A stretch of DNA of 64,000 nucleotides from Tetraselmis striata (taxonomy: Eukaryota > Chlorophyta > Chlorodendrophyceae > Chlorodendrales > Chlorodendraceae). This document shows positions 34,058 through 45,429 of this stretch, in pieces (the stretch's first letter is position 1; each line of letters opens with the position of its first letter). The notes beneath the pieces are model-generated. The model saw nothing but the letters and a program-made list of their open reading frames with translations, ran no database searches and had not been told where the DNA came from. The stretch is taken from assembly GCA_006384855.1 (NCBI GenBank), contig VCJN01002984.1:248001-312000 (forward strand). The letters run 5' to 3'. Position numbers and translations under genes: made by a program.

Positions 34058-36036
34058 TCACTGCACACATGCTTTGGACAGTGCTCGCGGCGCAGCGCCA
34101 TCGCCTGCTGCTGCTGCCTGCGAGGACGCCGGATCCTCCTCCATCTGAAGGTCGCCCGGGTGGCTCGCGATCAGCTCCCGAACGCGCGCCTCGATGCCCT
34201 CCGGCTCGGGCCCGCCGCGCAGGAGGGCGCCCAGCAAGCCGGCGTAGATCTCGGTGCAGACCGGGGGGCCCAGGAGCCCGACAGCCCGTAGCGCCCAGGC
34301 GGCGGCGGGGCGCGGCAGCATGGGGTCGCCGTGCTCGGAGCGAGGCAGGCTGAGCCTCAGCGGCCGCCGCGGGCCTGGCACTGCTGCCAGCACCTGCGGT
34401 GGCGCACCGCAAAGCGGAACCTGAGCGCACGCGGGGAGCGCGAGGCGCTTCCATTGCAGCGAGCTGGATGGTTTGGCAGCCGATGTCAGTAAATATCCAT
34501 GCAAGGGACAACATTGCCATCCACGGGAGAACCGGAGCTCGTTGCTATCGCTCTGTCTGACCTCCAGCAACAGCGACACACCCAGAATACAACAGTAGCC
34601 TACGATTGGGCGTGCTTCCAAAAGTCAACAAGACATCCAAGAGACACATGCCCTGAAGTGAACTATAATTTAAGCACCGAGCAGAGCGGAGAGCAATCAA
34701 GCTTGACGACATTGCACCAGTGGTCCCCGTGGCATTCCGATAACCTTTGAATGTTTTGTTTTGGGGATAGTTATTGGCATTGGTTATGTGCACAAAAGCC
34801 CAAGCCGTCTTACGGCATGCACTATACTCTAGCTCCTTGATGTGCCCTCTGAGGGGAATGGCAGGTCATTGCGGCCGATGCTCTCACAAGTAGGCATACC
34901 AGCACTGCTATCTACGCGGTGAGGGTTGTATGCGTCCAGTGCTTGTGTGGCGGGTTAGGCACGCTGCTCACCTCTCGCATGGCGCCGTGCTTGTTCCACG
35001 CCGAGGGTTTGGAGTGCGGCGCGAGCAGCAGCGTGTCCGGCGACGGGAAAGCGGCGGCGGCCCGCGTCGTGCGCGCCCAGGGGACGCCGTCCAGCAGGCA
35101 CACGCCTGAGCGCCACGCACGGCGCATTGTTAGGCGAGGTTAGCATCCTCGGACACACTGAGCAGCATGGCACGTGACCGTCGACATCAGCAGCACCGCC
35201 TTGTTGTTGGGGGTAGCCGATGTCGTACCTGCAAGGCGCACGCCCCAGGATGCCAGCAGCGCGGCCGCCTCAAGCACAACCGCCCCGCCGGCGCTGTGTC
35301 CCGCGAGGTAGAGCGCCGCCGGCGGTGCGCCACTGTTCCCGCTGGCGCGCTTGAGCAGCCACCGCGCGTGGTCCGCTACCTGGTCCACGCCCCGCTGGAT
35401 GTTGTCCTGCATGGCTTTGCCATCCTGTCGGCGATGCGGCGCAGCATCGACGGGGCACTTTCGAGTCACCATCAATCAACTCAACGAGTTTGTGATCGCT
35501 GATTTCATATCAGGCGGTTGATAAATGGAGACTTATGGCTTCGTACGTTAACATAGGCTACCTCCAGTCACAGCCTCGTGACTAAAAAAACAGTAGGCGG
35601 TGGCAGTCGCGGTGGCTCGTAAGAGGGTGGAGCGTTTGGTTGGCGCGCCACCTGGGCGCACCTCGCTGAACGCGGCCATGAAGTAGACGTTGGGCGTCAT
35701 CACCGCGGCGCCCGCGGCCGCCAGCCGCTCGCCGTGCCCGCGCACGTAGCCGCGGTTGCAGCCGAAGCCGTGCACCAGCACCAGCAGAGCGCCGCTGCGG
35801 TCGGTGTCGCGCGCGGGCTCGAACAGGTCGTACCGCATGCCGAGACGGCGCCCGCTCTCCACGCGCACTGTCGCCTCGCTGTTGGCGGTTGGCATTGTTA
35901 GACCGTCATTATTCCGTAGTGACTCCTCCGTATGGGCTGTGCTTCGCGAAGGCGAAGCCGCCAGGCAGCAGCAGCGAGTACGAGTAGCCCCCTCGCCGGC
36001 CTCGAGCAGAGGCTCCTTCAGGCACGACGGTGACAT
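34058..36036 (-). CDS. chlorophyllase-like alpha/beta-hydrolase (4 exons)
   Basis: A serine hydrolase with the alpha/beta fold, closest in layout to the chlorophyllase family, whose members cleave ester bonds such as the phytol ester of chlorophyll. The substrate here is unknown. Exons on the minus strand: 36036-35662, 35406-35229, 35105-34972, 34393-34058; 340 residues. Visible are LLVLVHGFGCNRG (oxyanion-hole HGFG), LYLAGHSAGGAVVLEA (nucleophile Ser about 163 in GHSAG), LLDGVPW (Asp about 190, candidate acid) and SEHGD (His about 250, candidate base). The N-terminal 47 residues before a second Met (MPTANSEATVRV) are poorly conserved and could be a targeting region or 5' leader. Splice donors are GTGCGC, GTACGA and GTGAGC, and phase is kept at all three junctions. 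Confidence 0.8.
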
Positions 36037-36799
36037 TACTCCCGTTGGCTGAGTCCTCGGCGTTGCTTATGTCGCGAGCTTATGGACGCCCGCTATCGCA
36101 GCAGCTCTACAGGCACATGGTAGGTATCGGGCAGGGTCGCCTAGAACGCGTACTAAGGATTGGTACACGCAGGTACCCGTGGTCGTTTCCAGTACCGCTA
36201 GCGACTACCCGTTTTTTTTTCTCGCCCCCGGGACAGGACTGGCACCAGTGAAACCGTTGCAGCGTCTCTACGACGGCCGTTTAGCCACTACCCGTAGGAG
36301 TATTTTAATTTCCAATTACATATGGGCTTTCACAAAAGCGCACTACAAACAGAACTAACATCAACTATGAAAGGTTGCCAGCCCGTAGGAGTATTTATAT
36401 GCGGGACGATGCTGAACATAGATTTCAAATATAAGGGAGGTACAGGTAGGCAAGGGAGAAAACACGCAGCCTGCACGAAAAGGGCGGGGGACTACTAGCG
36501 GGCGAAGAGCCACTACCAAAAAAAGGAGCGATTGGTTGTTGGGAGCAGACATTACTCCTCAAGAAATCGCCCGCCATCTACAAGATGTGCATCCTCAATT
36601 CGACGCAGCGGTGTATGTCGGCACCGACACCACATCACCGAGTGCCGGCGACGGGGGACATAGCTTTCCTTTGCTGCCGTATTATTAGCTGTTCGTTTTT
36701 GGTCGTCACTATATGTACTTTTGATTGTAATGCAAATTCAAACGATATGAAAGTTTGGCGCCCACCAACAGGCAGCGGCCCAACAACCTGCGCGGCCTC

Positions 36800-37044
36800 G
36801 TGCGGGATGCGGGCCGCCTGTAGGCGGCTTGTACTGTATTGCTGATCTTGTAGTGCTGTTTTAATCTGTTTTACAAAATAATACGTCTCTTTTGAAAAAA
36901 AAATTACTGACGAAAAAAAATTACTGGCGGAAAAAAAATTGCTGACAAATCTAACGTAACGCTAATAAAAGCATTATTACCCGGAAACAACAGTATTACA
37001 AGATCAACACTCCAAGCCGGCTAAAAGCGGCCCGCATCCCGCAC
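36800..37044. repeat. 18-bp inverted repeat flanking an A-rich segment
   Basis: GTGCGGGATGCGGGCCGC at 36800-36817 is repeated as its exact reverse complement at 37027-37044. The 209-bp interior is AT-rich. Confidence 0.75.
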
Positions 37045-37529
37045 CACGCTCAACCCAAGAGGTAGGGGCACCTCCACAAATCCCCGGCGCGAAGCGCCGC
37101 TTAGTCTAAAACACTGCCTCGAAAAAACCCGGAACTGACCACGAAAGGTCCGCCCTACCCGTTTGGGTGTCGGCCCATTCTAGTAATGCGAGTTGGGGCA
37201 AGCCCCAACCCGCGCGGAGCAAAGCATTCCGGGAGTGCGACACATGTGCAACAAAGAAGGCAATGAGAGTGAGGGCCCGACGCCATAGCAGGCAAAATTT
37301 CCCGGTCCCAGTAAAATCCAGGGCGCCGTGAAGGGAGGGGGGGACCCCGCCCAGAATAAAGGCGGTTAAGTCCTCGGGTGTTGACGCAGTAACCTGACGA
37401 CTACTAATAAAATCCCTGAACTCCGGAACTAACAACCCAAAATTATGACGCGGCGCTTGTAGGGGCGATCTGTTGTGGATTAGCGACTACAACACGGGCA
37501 GTAACAAATCCACCTACTAGTCTACTACT

Positions 37530-37588
37530 TACTGATTGTCCTTTTCTTTGGTGATTTCCGATATCGCCTTCTGCTGCTAGCTCATGTA
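37530..37588 (+). mobile_element. tail of a LINE, extremely 5'-truncated
   Basis: About 40 bp from GGTGATTTCCGATATCGCCT to the end CTCATGTAA are identical to the 3' end of the LINE at 42188-42973, and the 20 bp before are similar. Confidence 0.6.
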
Positions 37589-37849
37589 AATAAGCTGAAA
37601 GTAGTCCTAAAAAATCAAGTCGCTATCCGGTAGTGTGAGGGCAACAGTGCAGAAGGTGAGCGCGATCTCGCAGTCTCGCTGCCCTCCCTGTTCGCACAAC
37701 CTTGTCCGCACACACCCAACAGCCGAAACGCTATTTCCATAGCTTCAGGGGCGGAAATCCCGGCGGTCATGGCGTCCCTGGCCGCCGCCTGCATGCGGGT
37801 GCTGGTGCTGGGGCTGAGCGTGCTGCTGCTGGAGCGAGGATTGTGCAGG

Positions 37850-38980
37850 CCAGCACAAAACAAAGAGACTGGCCCCATCTACCGGACGGTGATGGATTTA
37901 TAAGATTCGATGAGTACGAGGTGACCGACGTTTCTGCCGAGTGCGGCACGCAAAGTGCCGTTCTAAGCTACGGCATTTACTCAAAGTATAAGCGTGTGTC
38001 CAATTGCTCTATTGCCGCCACGTCAATTTTACGGCGTCGACACCCGCATACCCTAGGATGGAGGAGGGGAATGGAAACCCCACGAACATAGCTCTAATCT
38101 TTTCAAAGGGAGGTAGACAAGGAAGATTAGCCATTTCGGTCTTCGGGGTTGCGGAGACACGGTTGCGGCAACATGGCGGCGCCCGACGGAGCGGGGCCGC
38201 TACCGAGAAAGCTGCGGAGGACCAATGGAAGAGACGGCCAACAGAACAAAAGAGTTGCGGCGCGGATAGGAAGAGTAGTTGGGTCGGTGTAGTCGTTGAT
38301 GACCGCTAGGGCGGGCCCATCCGCCCTAGTGGCGGATTCTGTCGAGGGGCACGCCAACTGCGTTTCAGCATTGCGCCCGACGACGCGCCCTTTCGCAAGG
38401 AGTGCGAGGTCCACACCAAGCCTTGATTGATGCGGGCAACGGCCCCCTTGAGGTAGTTGCCGAGGAGGGTAGCGGCGTTTCACGTGAAGGGCGGTTTAGT
38501 GCCATCGCTGGGCAACGCACATGATTCGTCGGGTTGTGTGTCGGAGGGGAGAGCCCGGGATGCGGTGTCGCGGTAGGCGGTGAAGCGGGCGGGGCAGGAG
38601 AGCTGTCGAAGCGGGCACGGCGGTAGCAGGGATTTAATGTAGGGGCTTCAACCCCCGTCTCGACGCATGCGACGGCCCGCCTTCTCCCGCGCCGGTTGAC
38701 GAAGAGGCCGCCACGTTGTGGGTGTCGACGGCCATGTCATGAAGTTGGCATGAGACAATAGACTCGCCGCGGGAGTAAAACACGATCGTCGAGCACACGT
38801 CAACGCCGTTGCGGAGGATGTTGCCGTAGTCGGTGGTAGATGTGGGGAGGGCGGCGAGGTCGTCGAGGAGGTCAGTGATGACGTCACACGGCATGGGGGC
38901 GCGTCGAAGCTCCTTGTTAGTGGTGAGCTCGCGGAGCTGGATTGCTCGCCTGATTTCATGTCCATTATGGTTGGTCATGT
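37850..38980 (-). mobile_element. tyrosine-recombinase retroelement fragment, copy 2
   Basis: The left end (37850-38150) is shared with the family. On the minus strand 38978-38640 reads KELRRAPMPCDVITDLLDDL and continues into the recombinase core. Around 38420-38280 the box HSLRKGASSGA, a frameshift, then VPLDRIRH, TAG and GGW can be read. The TAG before GGW is at the same place as in copy 1. Confidence 0.55.
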
Positions 38981-40989
38981 TGACATCAGTTTTGGTGCAT
39001 TACTGCATATGTACAATGTAGGTAGGCTAGGGCCTAGTACTTTAAGCCATATCATCATTCATGGTCCGCACTAGCATAGTGCGCGCGCACCCGGCACCGC
39101 TTCGTCTGCCTACAACATTTGGCACTCCGGGCATGCTGCCTCACTTCTCTGCAACCATACACTCTCTACGCTTCACACTCCCTCCCACAGTCCCCGGATC
39201 GCGCCGAAACCCGCACATGGCGGGTTGGTAAAGACGCTGCGAACATTAGAGTATGAGCCCTCTTCTAGGAAGGATGGTCGGCCGATGACGCAGAAAGTCC
39301 GTCTAGACGCCAGTATGGACGCTAAATCGGGATCGCCGGCCGCGGGTACGCGGTTTTCGACACTCATACACGTCGCACTCGCGGCACAACGTTGCCTCAA
39401 GGTTCGCGCACCTTTGGCGAATGACAGCGCACACCCGGAAGCTGGCTACCATGACGCCAACAACAACCGCCATGTAAGTGGGCTTGCAAGCGGCCACGCC
39501 GCCAGCGATCGCCACGTATTTTCAATTCCTGCCCGAAGTGGTTCTCCGGTCGGCCAATTGGAAACCTCGGGCAACGCTTGTCGACCCATAAACAAAATCA
39601 AATATCAACTTTCGGACATTGGGAGCCCCAGCACCATGAACGACAGCAAGGGCAACCGCATGGGCGTCGGCTACCAACCACGCCAGCTACCGCGCTGATG
39701 CGCGCCGCTATATACATTGTACATTGTACATTGTACATTGTTGTGCCCGTGCGGTTCGACCAACGGGAAATTCGTGTGCTAAGATCGGCACACCAGCGCC
39801 GAGGAGAAGCGTTCAGCCGCCACTTTAGTCCGGTCCGCTCGACAGCCCGCGCAGTATGACTCCGTTGAGGGCCAGCCCCGATCCACGCCGAGGTTATGGC
39901 ATGGCGCGCTGCCTCTCTAGGCTAGCGATTAGCGTCAGCAGCCGGACCCCTTGCTTAGAGCACCCCCTTGCGAAATTGAGGGTGGTGCTGACATCGATGT
40001 TGGTACACTACTGCATAGTGTGTACATTCAATGTAGGTAGGGTATGCATAAGCACTTCAGCACATATCATCATTGATGGTCCGCACTAGCACAACGCGCG
40101 CATTTGGCTCCTACCGCTTACTTTAGCCTGCCTACATGCATTTGGTGCCCCCGGGCATGCTCACGTCTCTGGATCTAGCTCCTCTCTGCGCTTCACCTGC
40201 GACCGACCTGCAAAAGATTTGGCGTACCCCTCCATCCGTATGAGTTCCACCTATGAACCACTCGAATCCCGGCTTAAAATAGCGGAGTGTTCGGCGGCGC
40301 CCTGCGGCCGACCCATTCGGAACACCCGGGAAATCCTCAGCCGCCCCGTGAGAGCGGGCGGGGGCGTCGCGCGCGAGGAGACGGGATGAGCCCGGCAGTT
40401 TAATGCGGGGCGGGCGTTCGGGGGCGGAGAGGCCGGGCATGGCAGCGACTGAGGGGCCAGTAGACAGAGGCGGAGTGCCCTGAGGGAGTCGCAGCCATGC
40501 AGCGGGAGGAGTCAGCTCGCGGACAGCTCGGTCTGACCATGTACGGGCCGCTACAACGACGAGGCGCGCTGCGGAGGCAAGCGGCGCGCTAGCGAGCATG
40601 ACCGGCCCGCCGACCACGGAGCGACGACAAGCGGATGAAGGGTGGGGGGGGGGGGGGGGGGGTGGTGACCCCCCCCCCCCCCCCCCCCCCTAGTCCCCCT
40701 TCGAGATCCCAGCGCAATAAGAGTTCAGGCGGGCGAGATGAAGGCATCATCGGCGGACCGCGGCCGAGGCCGGTGGATCGCCACAGCCGGCGCGGTGGGG
40801 CGATTAGCGCCGCGACCTATTGCGGGATATTTTCAGCGATGGCGGCAGGTGGAGCCAATAAGACGTGCGACGACCGAAGATTGCGCGGTGCCGGTGCATT
40901 ACCAATGTACAGGAACACCTTTTCGAGGAAGGGGCGAGTACATTATTCGTAATCACCGTACTGCCGATTGGCGGTAATGACTCGTACTG
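38981..40989. other. repeat-rich region between recombinase element copies
   Basis: Two diverged direct repeats of about 210 bp (38978-39190 and 39985-40200, shared words CATATCATCATT and GGTCCGCACTAGCA) flank about 0.8 kb. A TGTACAT-type satellite of four units lies at 39715-39742. A minus-strand frame (40617-40132, 161 codons, Pro/Arg-rich) and a plus-strand frame (39225-39698) match nothing I know. Confidence 0.4.
40644..40690. repeat. G19-TGGTGA-C22 homopolymer hairpin
   Basis: A run of 19 G (40644-40662) is followed after 6 nt by 22 C (40669-40690). The two runs are complementary and adjacent. Confidence 0.85.
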
Positions 40990-41189
40990 GCGACCGCACC
41001 TAGTTATCCGGAAATAACACAGCTACTCATCACGTGATGGAAGGAGGCGGGGTTCGGAAACGAAATAGGATGGCTTAAAGATAGGAATGAGTTGTAATTA
41101 CACTAGATGTGTTCCCTACTGTGGTTAGAGATGGCGTGCCCTAAGAACAACTTGGTCTGGGCGGTGGAGAGTAGCAACCTACCACGTTG

Positions 41190-42040
41190 TAATCACTTTC
41201 AATTATTTTCAATTTCTGCGCTTCACGCTCCCTCCCACAGTCCCCAGCGCACATGGCGGCCTTGTAGGGACGCTGTGTCCAACATGTCCGGGAGCCGGGG
41301 CGTAGTCATGACCGGTTTGACGCAGGAAGGTGTTGATGGCAGGGAGATAGGGATGCATGGAGCCGGCACAACAAGTACCGCGCTCCGCTATCCAGGCGAG
41401 GTAGCGGACGCATGTTGCCTCGGTGCAGTCCGGCAAGGAGATGCCTTCCTTGTCGATGCAAAACTGGGCCTCGGCTTGAGTAGCTGGTCATGTAGTAGAT
41501 GTGAACGAGAGCGGAGTGGTGGAAGGTTTTGTGCCGTTTTCGGGGGCATGGGCACTATGCACGGTCCAAAAGTTACCGCAAGTTAGTGTTGTCCAGGCAA
41601 GACGCCATCAGAAAAGTAAGAGAGCGGACCCATCTAGCGGACGGTGATGCTTTTATGATAAACATGTATGTATGGGTAATGGGGTGACCGATGTTTCTCC
41701 CGAGTGCGGCACGGAAAGTTAGTGCCATATTACGACATCAATTCAAAGCAGTCACAGCTGCCCATACGTGTGTGTGATTGTTCTTTGGCCGCCACGTTAA
41801 TTTTATGGCGTGGCGCAGAGATTGTGGGCAACGGGTGTCGACACCCGCATACCCTATCTAGGGCGGAGGAGGGAAGGCAACCCCATGACCGCAGCTATGA
41901 ACAGAATACAAGACGCGGGAACCCACGCAATCCCCAATAAGGTCCAGCGGTCTGCCACCTACTGCTCACGACCGGACTGGGCGGGATTAGGGCATCGGCA
42001 GGGTCGTAGGGTTATCAAGCAATATCGCATAAATCTATAG
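41190..42040 (-). mobile_element. tyrosine-recombinase retroelement fragment, copy 3
   Basis: The minus strand (41436-41209) reads TEATCVRYLAWIAERG and AGSMHPYLPAINTFLRQ, the N-terminal domain of the recombinase with the Trp that is a stop in copy 1. The shared family end follows at 41590-41900. Confidence 0.6.
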
Positions 42041-42187
42041 GGTAGTCCATGCCAGACCATCATAATATGTATGGTAGCTGCTGAGTCCAATCAATTAGGA
42101 AGTAGTCGCTATCAATCAGGGACCGAGTAGCAGCGGCTATTCGTATGAGACACATCATTATTACAGACGATGAATAATAAAAAGAAT

Positions 42188-42973
42188 CTGTGGGCATCTG
42201 TGTGGGCTTTGAAGAATCTGTGGGCATGTGTGGCAATTGATGCGGGGGCTGTGCTTGACCGGGACCGCTCGGGAGCCGGCGACTTGACCCTTGAGACGAG
42301 TGGGCTGCGCCCAGGGGACCGCTCGCGGCCGTCGGACCTGACGATGGCGGGGTGGGGGGGGGGGGGGGGGGGCGGCGTGCGATTACATGATCGACTTCGC
42401 GTGTGTGTCCTCCACGACCCCCACTTGGAGCAACGACCCCCGCTGGTGCATCCCGGGAATCGCGGCGACCGAGGCGGAGCATGCTAAGTTGGCAGCGGAC
42501 CGGGCGTCTTCCGCCCCAGTAGTGCAGGGTGTTCACCGGTACTACCCTTTTGTGGTTGATTACCGCGGCCGTCTCGGGAACTAAGTCCGCTTTGACGGTG
42601 GTCTACATCTTCGCGGTGTTGTTGGCTGTGCGCAACTTCCCTGGCGGTCCTTCCGCCCCGACCTCTTGCGTTGTTCGTGGTCAATCCGTTCAGGCACTTC
42701 GAAACTTTGTCGCCAGCCAACCTGCTGAGTTCCGCCGACAACTGTCGCGCACACGGCGGGGGCTGTTGCAGCGGGTCTCGGCTTGCGTGCATGGTACCCT
42801 GGGCGGCATTCTCTGCCGGTGTGCAGATGGCCAAGTCTGATGCGTGTGCTCGTGCCCACTCTGCGTCTTCTCATGTTACTGCTTCCCCCCCGCAGTCGCT
42901 GTAGAGGACCTTTCTGATTGCCTTTTATTTTGGTGATTTCCGATATCGCCTTCTGCTGCTAGCTCATGTAATT
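42188..42973 (+). mobile_element. 5'-truncated LINE (non-LTR retrotransposon)
   Basis: It is flanked by a perfect 15-bp duplication, AATAATAAAAAGAAT (42173-42187 and 42974-42988), and is missing from copy B, which shows the single, slightly different target at about 46420-46440. The plus strand carries the end of a retrotransposon ORF: RPSDLTMAGW, a G run (42353-42372), IDFACVSSTTPTW and HRYYPFVVDYRGRLGN, similar to the C-terminal nuclease-like domain of some algal LINEs. Frames are broken by the G run and stops. There is no poly(A) tail; the end is CTCATGTAA. Confidence 0.75.
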
Positions 42974-43921
42974 AATAATAAAAAGAATAGATAGATAGCC
43001 GCCGTGCTGCGGTTACTCGTACTCGTACTGGCACGAGTACGACGATATGCTGGCGCATTGTTCGTTGTCGCGCACGCTCATGATGATCCTCGCGTAAGGC
43101 GCCGATATTCCGTCTCGGGTGACATAGGATCACGAAATGCAACCCGCTCTGGCGAGGAGGCGATGCGGGACCGCTCCTCTTCTCGGGTTTTTCTTCTGCA
43201 CCACCATCGTCAGCATCTTCGTCGTAGTCGCGTGATGTAGACGCGATGGTACACTTCTAATAAATGATGATATTAAGTAGATTGGGGTAGATTTGTTATT
43301 ACTATAATTCTTGTAAGCAGAGGAGTATGTTAAAGGAATCCTTACCATCAACACCCTGCTGGGCCAGCCTCCCTCGCAGCAGTGGGCACGGAGCAGGTAC
43401 CGCTCACCGGTGCCAGCGCGACCCTGGCTGGTACGAGCCCTGGCGCTGTCTCAAGAACGTTCAAGACGCAGTAGCGACTGTCTGGCCGTGCGATTAATCT
43501 GACTACCGAACCCAGCCTCGGGTGGTCGCCGAGTCGTACGTGGAGAGTGTACGAGTACTGCTGGCGCGTAGATGCAAAATAATGTAAAATCCCACTTCCA
43601 GCGGTGGTAAACCGAGCGTGGCGCCCCAGCCGAAAAAGCCACTCAGCCAGCCGCGGCCCGTGTGCGTACCTCTTGCCTGGAATCCGTATCATAATGGAGA
43701 TCGATGCGGTGCCATCGCCGCTGCTCGAGAGCTATACTCATTCCAGTCGCCAACGCCCGTGCTGGAGGGGCGGAGGGGAAGGCGCGCAACAATAACATGC
43801 TGCCGGAACTTTCAGCAGCGACATCAATTAAATCGCGATAATATGTCTATCAAATCCCTACTATTGCTCCTTGGAGAAGGTGGTCGGGCTGTAGCCCTAT
43901 GGTGCCAAGGCTGTGAGCGGC

Positions 43922-44338
43922 CTAATAGTACTTCTCAGCGCTGGGGCGGCTTGCACAGCAGCAACAATAGAAGCAAGGGAAGAGGCTAAGCACGAGGAGC
44001 ACCACGCCGGCGTAGAGCAGCGGCACCGTCGGCGTCCAGCAAGCGACCCACTCGTTCGCGCAATTGAGACAAGCGGCCGTTACGGCAGTGCTGTTGCGCG
44101 GGCCGAAGAGATCGGTGCAGAACTGCTCCGGCGAGGTCATCTGCACGAAGTGGGCATTTGCGACCGCCAGCTCGTTGGCGAGACCGCTGTTCTCGGCGCA
44201 CGTCATACTGCTGTTGATGCACTCGGTATTCTGGTAGCCCCAGAATGACAGCGACGCGACGCCGACCGCCACGATCACCACATACCAGAACCACGCGCAG
44301 CGGTTGGCACCCGTGCCGCAGCCAAAGTAGTAGCCCAT
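43922..44338 (-). CDS. small Cys-rich two-helix membrane protein, copy A
   Basis: 138 residues, no intron. MGYYFGCG starts a short N-terminus. A first membrane helix (about 15-36, CAWFWYVVIVAVGVASL) is followed by a loop of about 70 residues with six Cys and two N-glycosylation sites (NSS, NST). A second helix (about 103-122) runs into a CCCC cluster and the tail ASRPSAEKYY. A loop with paired Cys fits the lumenal or extracellular side, and the CCCC cluster would suit lipid attachment. I do not recognise the family. Copy B differs at nine bases, eight silent, which argues that both are real genes. A TATA-like word (TATAGAAA) lies about 190 nt upstream of the ATG. Confidence 0.7.
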   Translation of the reverse strand: MGYYFGCGTGANRCAWFWYVVIVAVGVASLSFWGYQNTECINSSMTCAENSGLANELAVANAHFVQMTSPEQFCTDLFGPRNSTAVTAACLNCANEWVACWTPTVPLLYAGVVLLVLSLFPCFYCCCCASRPSAEKYY

Positions 44339-44524
44339 CGTGTCGAGTCTGCCAGGCGTGTCGCGTGTCTCAAACGCGAGAGCCCTGCCAAACCCGGACC
44401 TCTCGACGACTGGCGCCGCGCTGTGCAGCCCTTTTTTTCACCCTCGGGCGGCCGGAAGCAGGCGGCACTGCTAGCGGACCAGGCCGGCTGTCGAGATGCA
44501 CTGTCCACCTCGCGTGGGGCTGGC

Positions 44525-44532
44525 TTTCTATA
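44525..44532 (-). promoter_or_regulatory. TATA-like element upstream of membrane-protein gene copy A
   Basis: The minus strand reads GAGCTATAGAAAGCC about 190 nt upstream of the ATG at 44338. The equivalent site of copy B reads GAGCTATAAGTAGCC. Confidence 0.35.
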
Positions 44533-45429
44533 GCTCGGCTCGGATCGTCTGGTTTTAGTGGGTAGAAAGCTACTGGAAAGGCAAGGTGCTGCCGTCGTAC
44601 TTGGGTATCTTTCCGTCCGTCAGCGATCGTGGATGTTTGACATGCGGCGGCCGAACCGCCGGCTAGTACCGGAAGTGAGGGCGTCGGCCAGCAGCGGACC
44701 ACCTCGCGCGAGTCGCCGGCGGGGCCGTTGGACGGAGGGTTCCCGCGCATCGCGCGTCTTCAGCAGCAAGCCCAGGGACACCGTGTAGTTATCGTGTGAT
44801 TTTCAATATCGTTCCGTGTAGTAGTACGCATAAACAAGATAGCGCGCGCGCGAACAATGGATGGCGAGTTCCCAGCAGTTACCAGTACGGATATCTGTCG
44901 TAGCGAAAAACCCTAAACTCGGTACGAGTAAACCCCGTACGAGTGCCGGGCATTTCCTGTCCACCTTCAAATGCCGATACTTTAGTCGATATAGGGTTTA
45001 TAATGATTTATTAGAATTCTTATTCGCTTTTCACTTGTATAATTGAATCCGCGAGCACCATTTGCCCGGCGGCGCCGGTACGAGTAGTATCCCGGCACCA
45101 GTACTTGTGTGAATTACAAAAAAGGCCAGTAATAAATGCACCGCTAAAACCAGTTTCAACATGCAATCGAGTCTGATTGTGCCAAAAGGGTGCGGAGGCT
45201 TTCTTACACGACCGCCCCTAGTTATCCGGAAATAACACAGCTACTTATCACGTGATGGAAGGAGGCAGGGTTCGGAAACGAAATAGGATGGCTTAAAGAT
45301 TGGAATGAGATGTAATTACACTAGATGTGTTCCCTACTGTGGTTAGAGAACACATCTAGATGGCGTGCCCTAAGAACAACTTGGTCCGGGCGGTGGAGAG
45401 TATGTAGCAAACTAGCACGTTGTAATCAC

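Larger units (their letters stand above)
36037..37849. other. region upstream of the hydrolase, repeat debris
   Basis: No recognisable gene. A sequence near 36220-36290 is the inverted counterpart of 24126-24195. Three A-rich units (GAAAAAAAATTACTGAC type) lie at 36893-36950, between the arms of an 18-bp inverted repeat. A 110-codon minus-strand frame (37435-37106, starting MLVPEFRDFIS) matches no family I know. The last 60 bp of a LINE lies at about 37530-37588. Confidence 0.4.
40990..45130. repeat. segmental duplication, copy A
   Basis: A unit starting TAGTTATCCGGAAATAACAC and ending near AATTACAAAAAAGGCCAGT that recurs as copy B directly downstream. It holds a tyrosine-recombinase fragment (about 41190-42040), a LINE insertion absent from copy B, and the gene at 43922-44338. 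Without the LINE the unit is about 3.35 kb. Confidence 0.85.

Noticed and set aside
35140-35228. Extra hydrolase exon reading AVLLMSTVTC
   Set aside because: Joining exon 2 directly to the exon starting at 35105 keeps phase and gives the family sequence LAGVCLLDGVPW.
43348-43692. 114-codon minus-strand frame present in both segmental duplicates
   Set aside because: The copies differ by indels and replacements and start differently, as expected for non-coding sequence.
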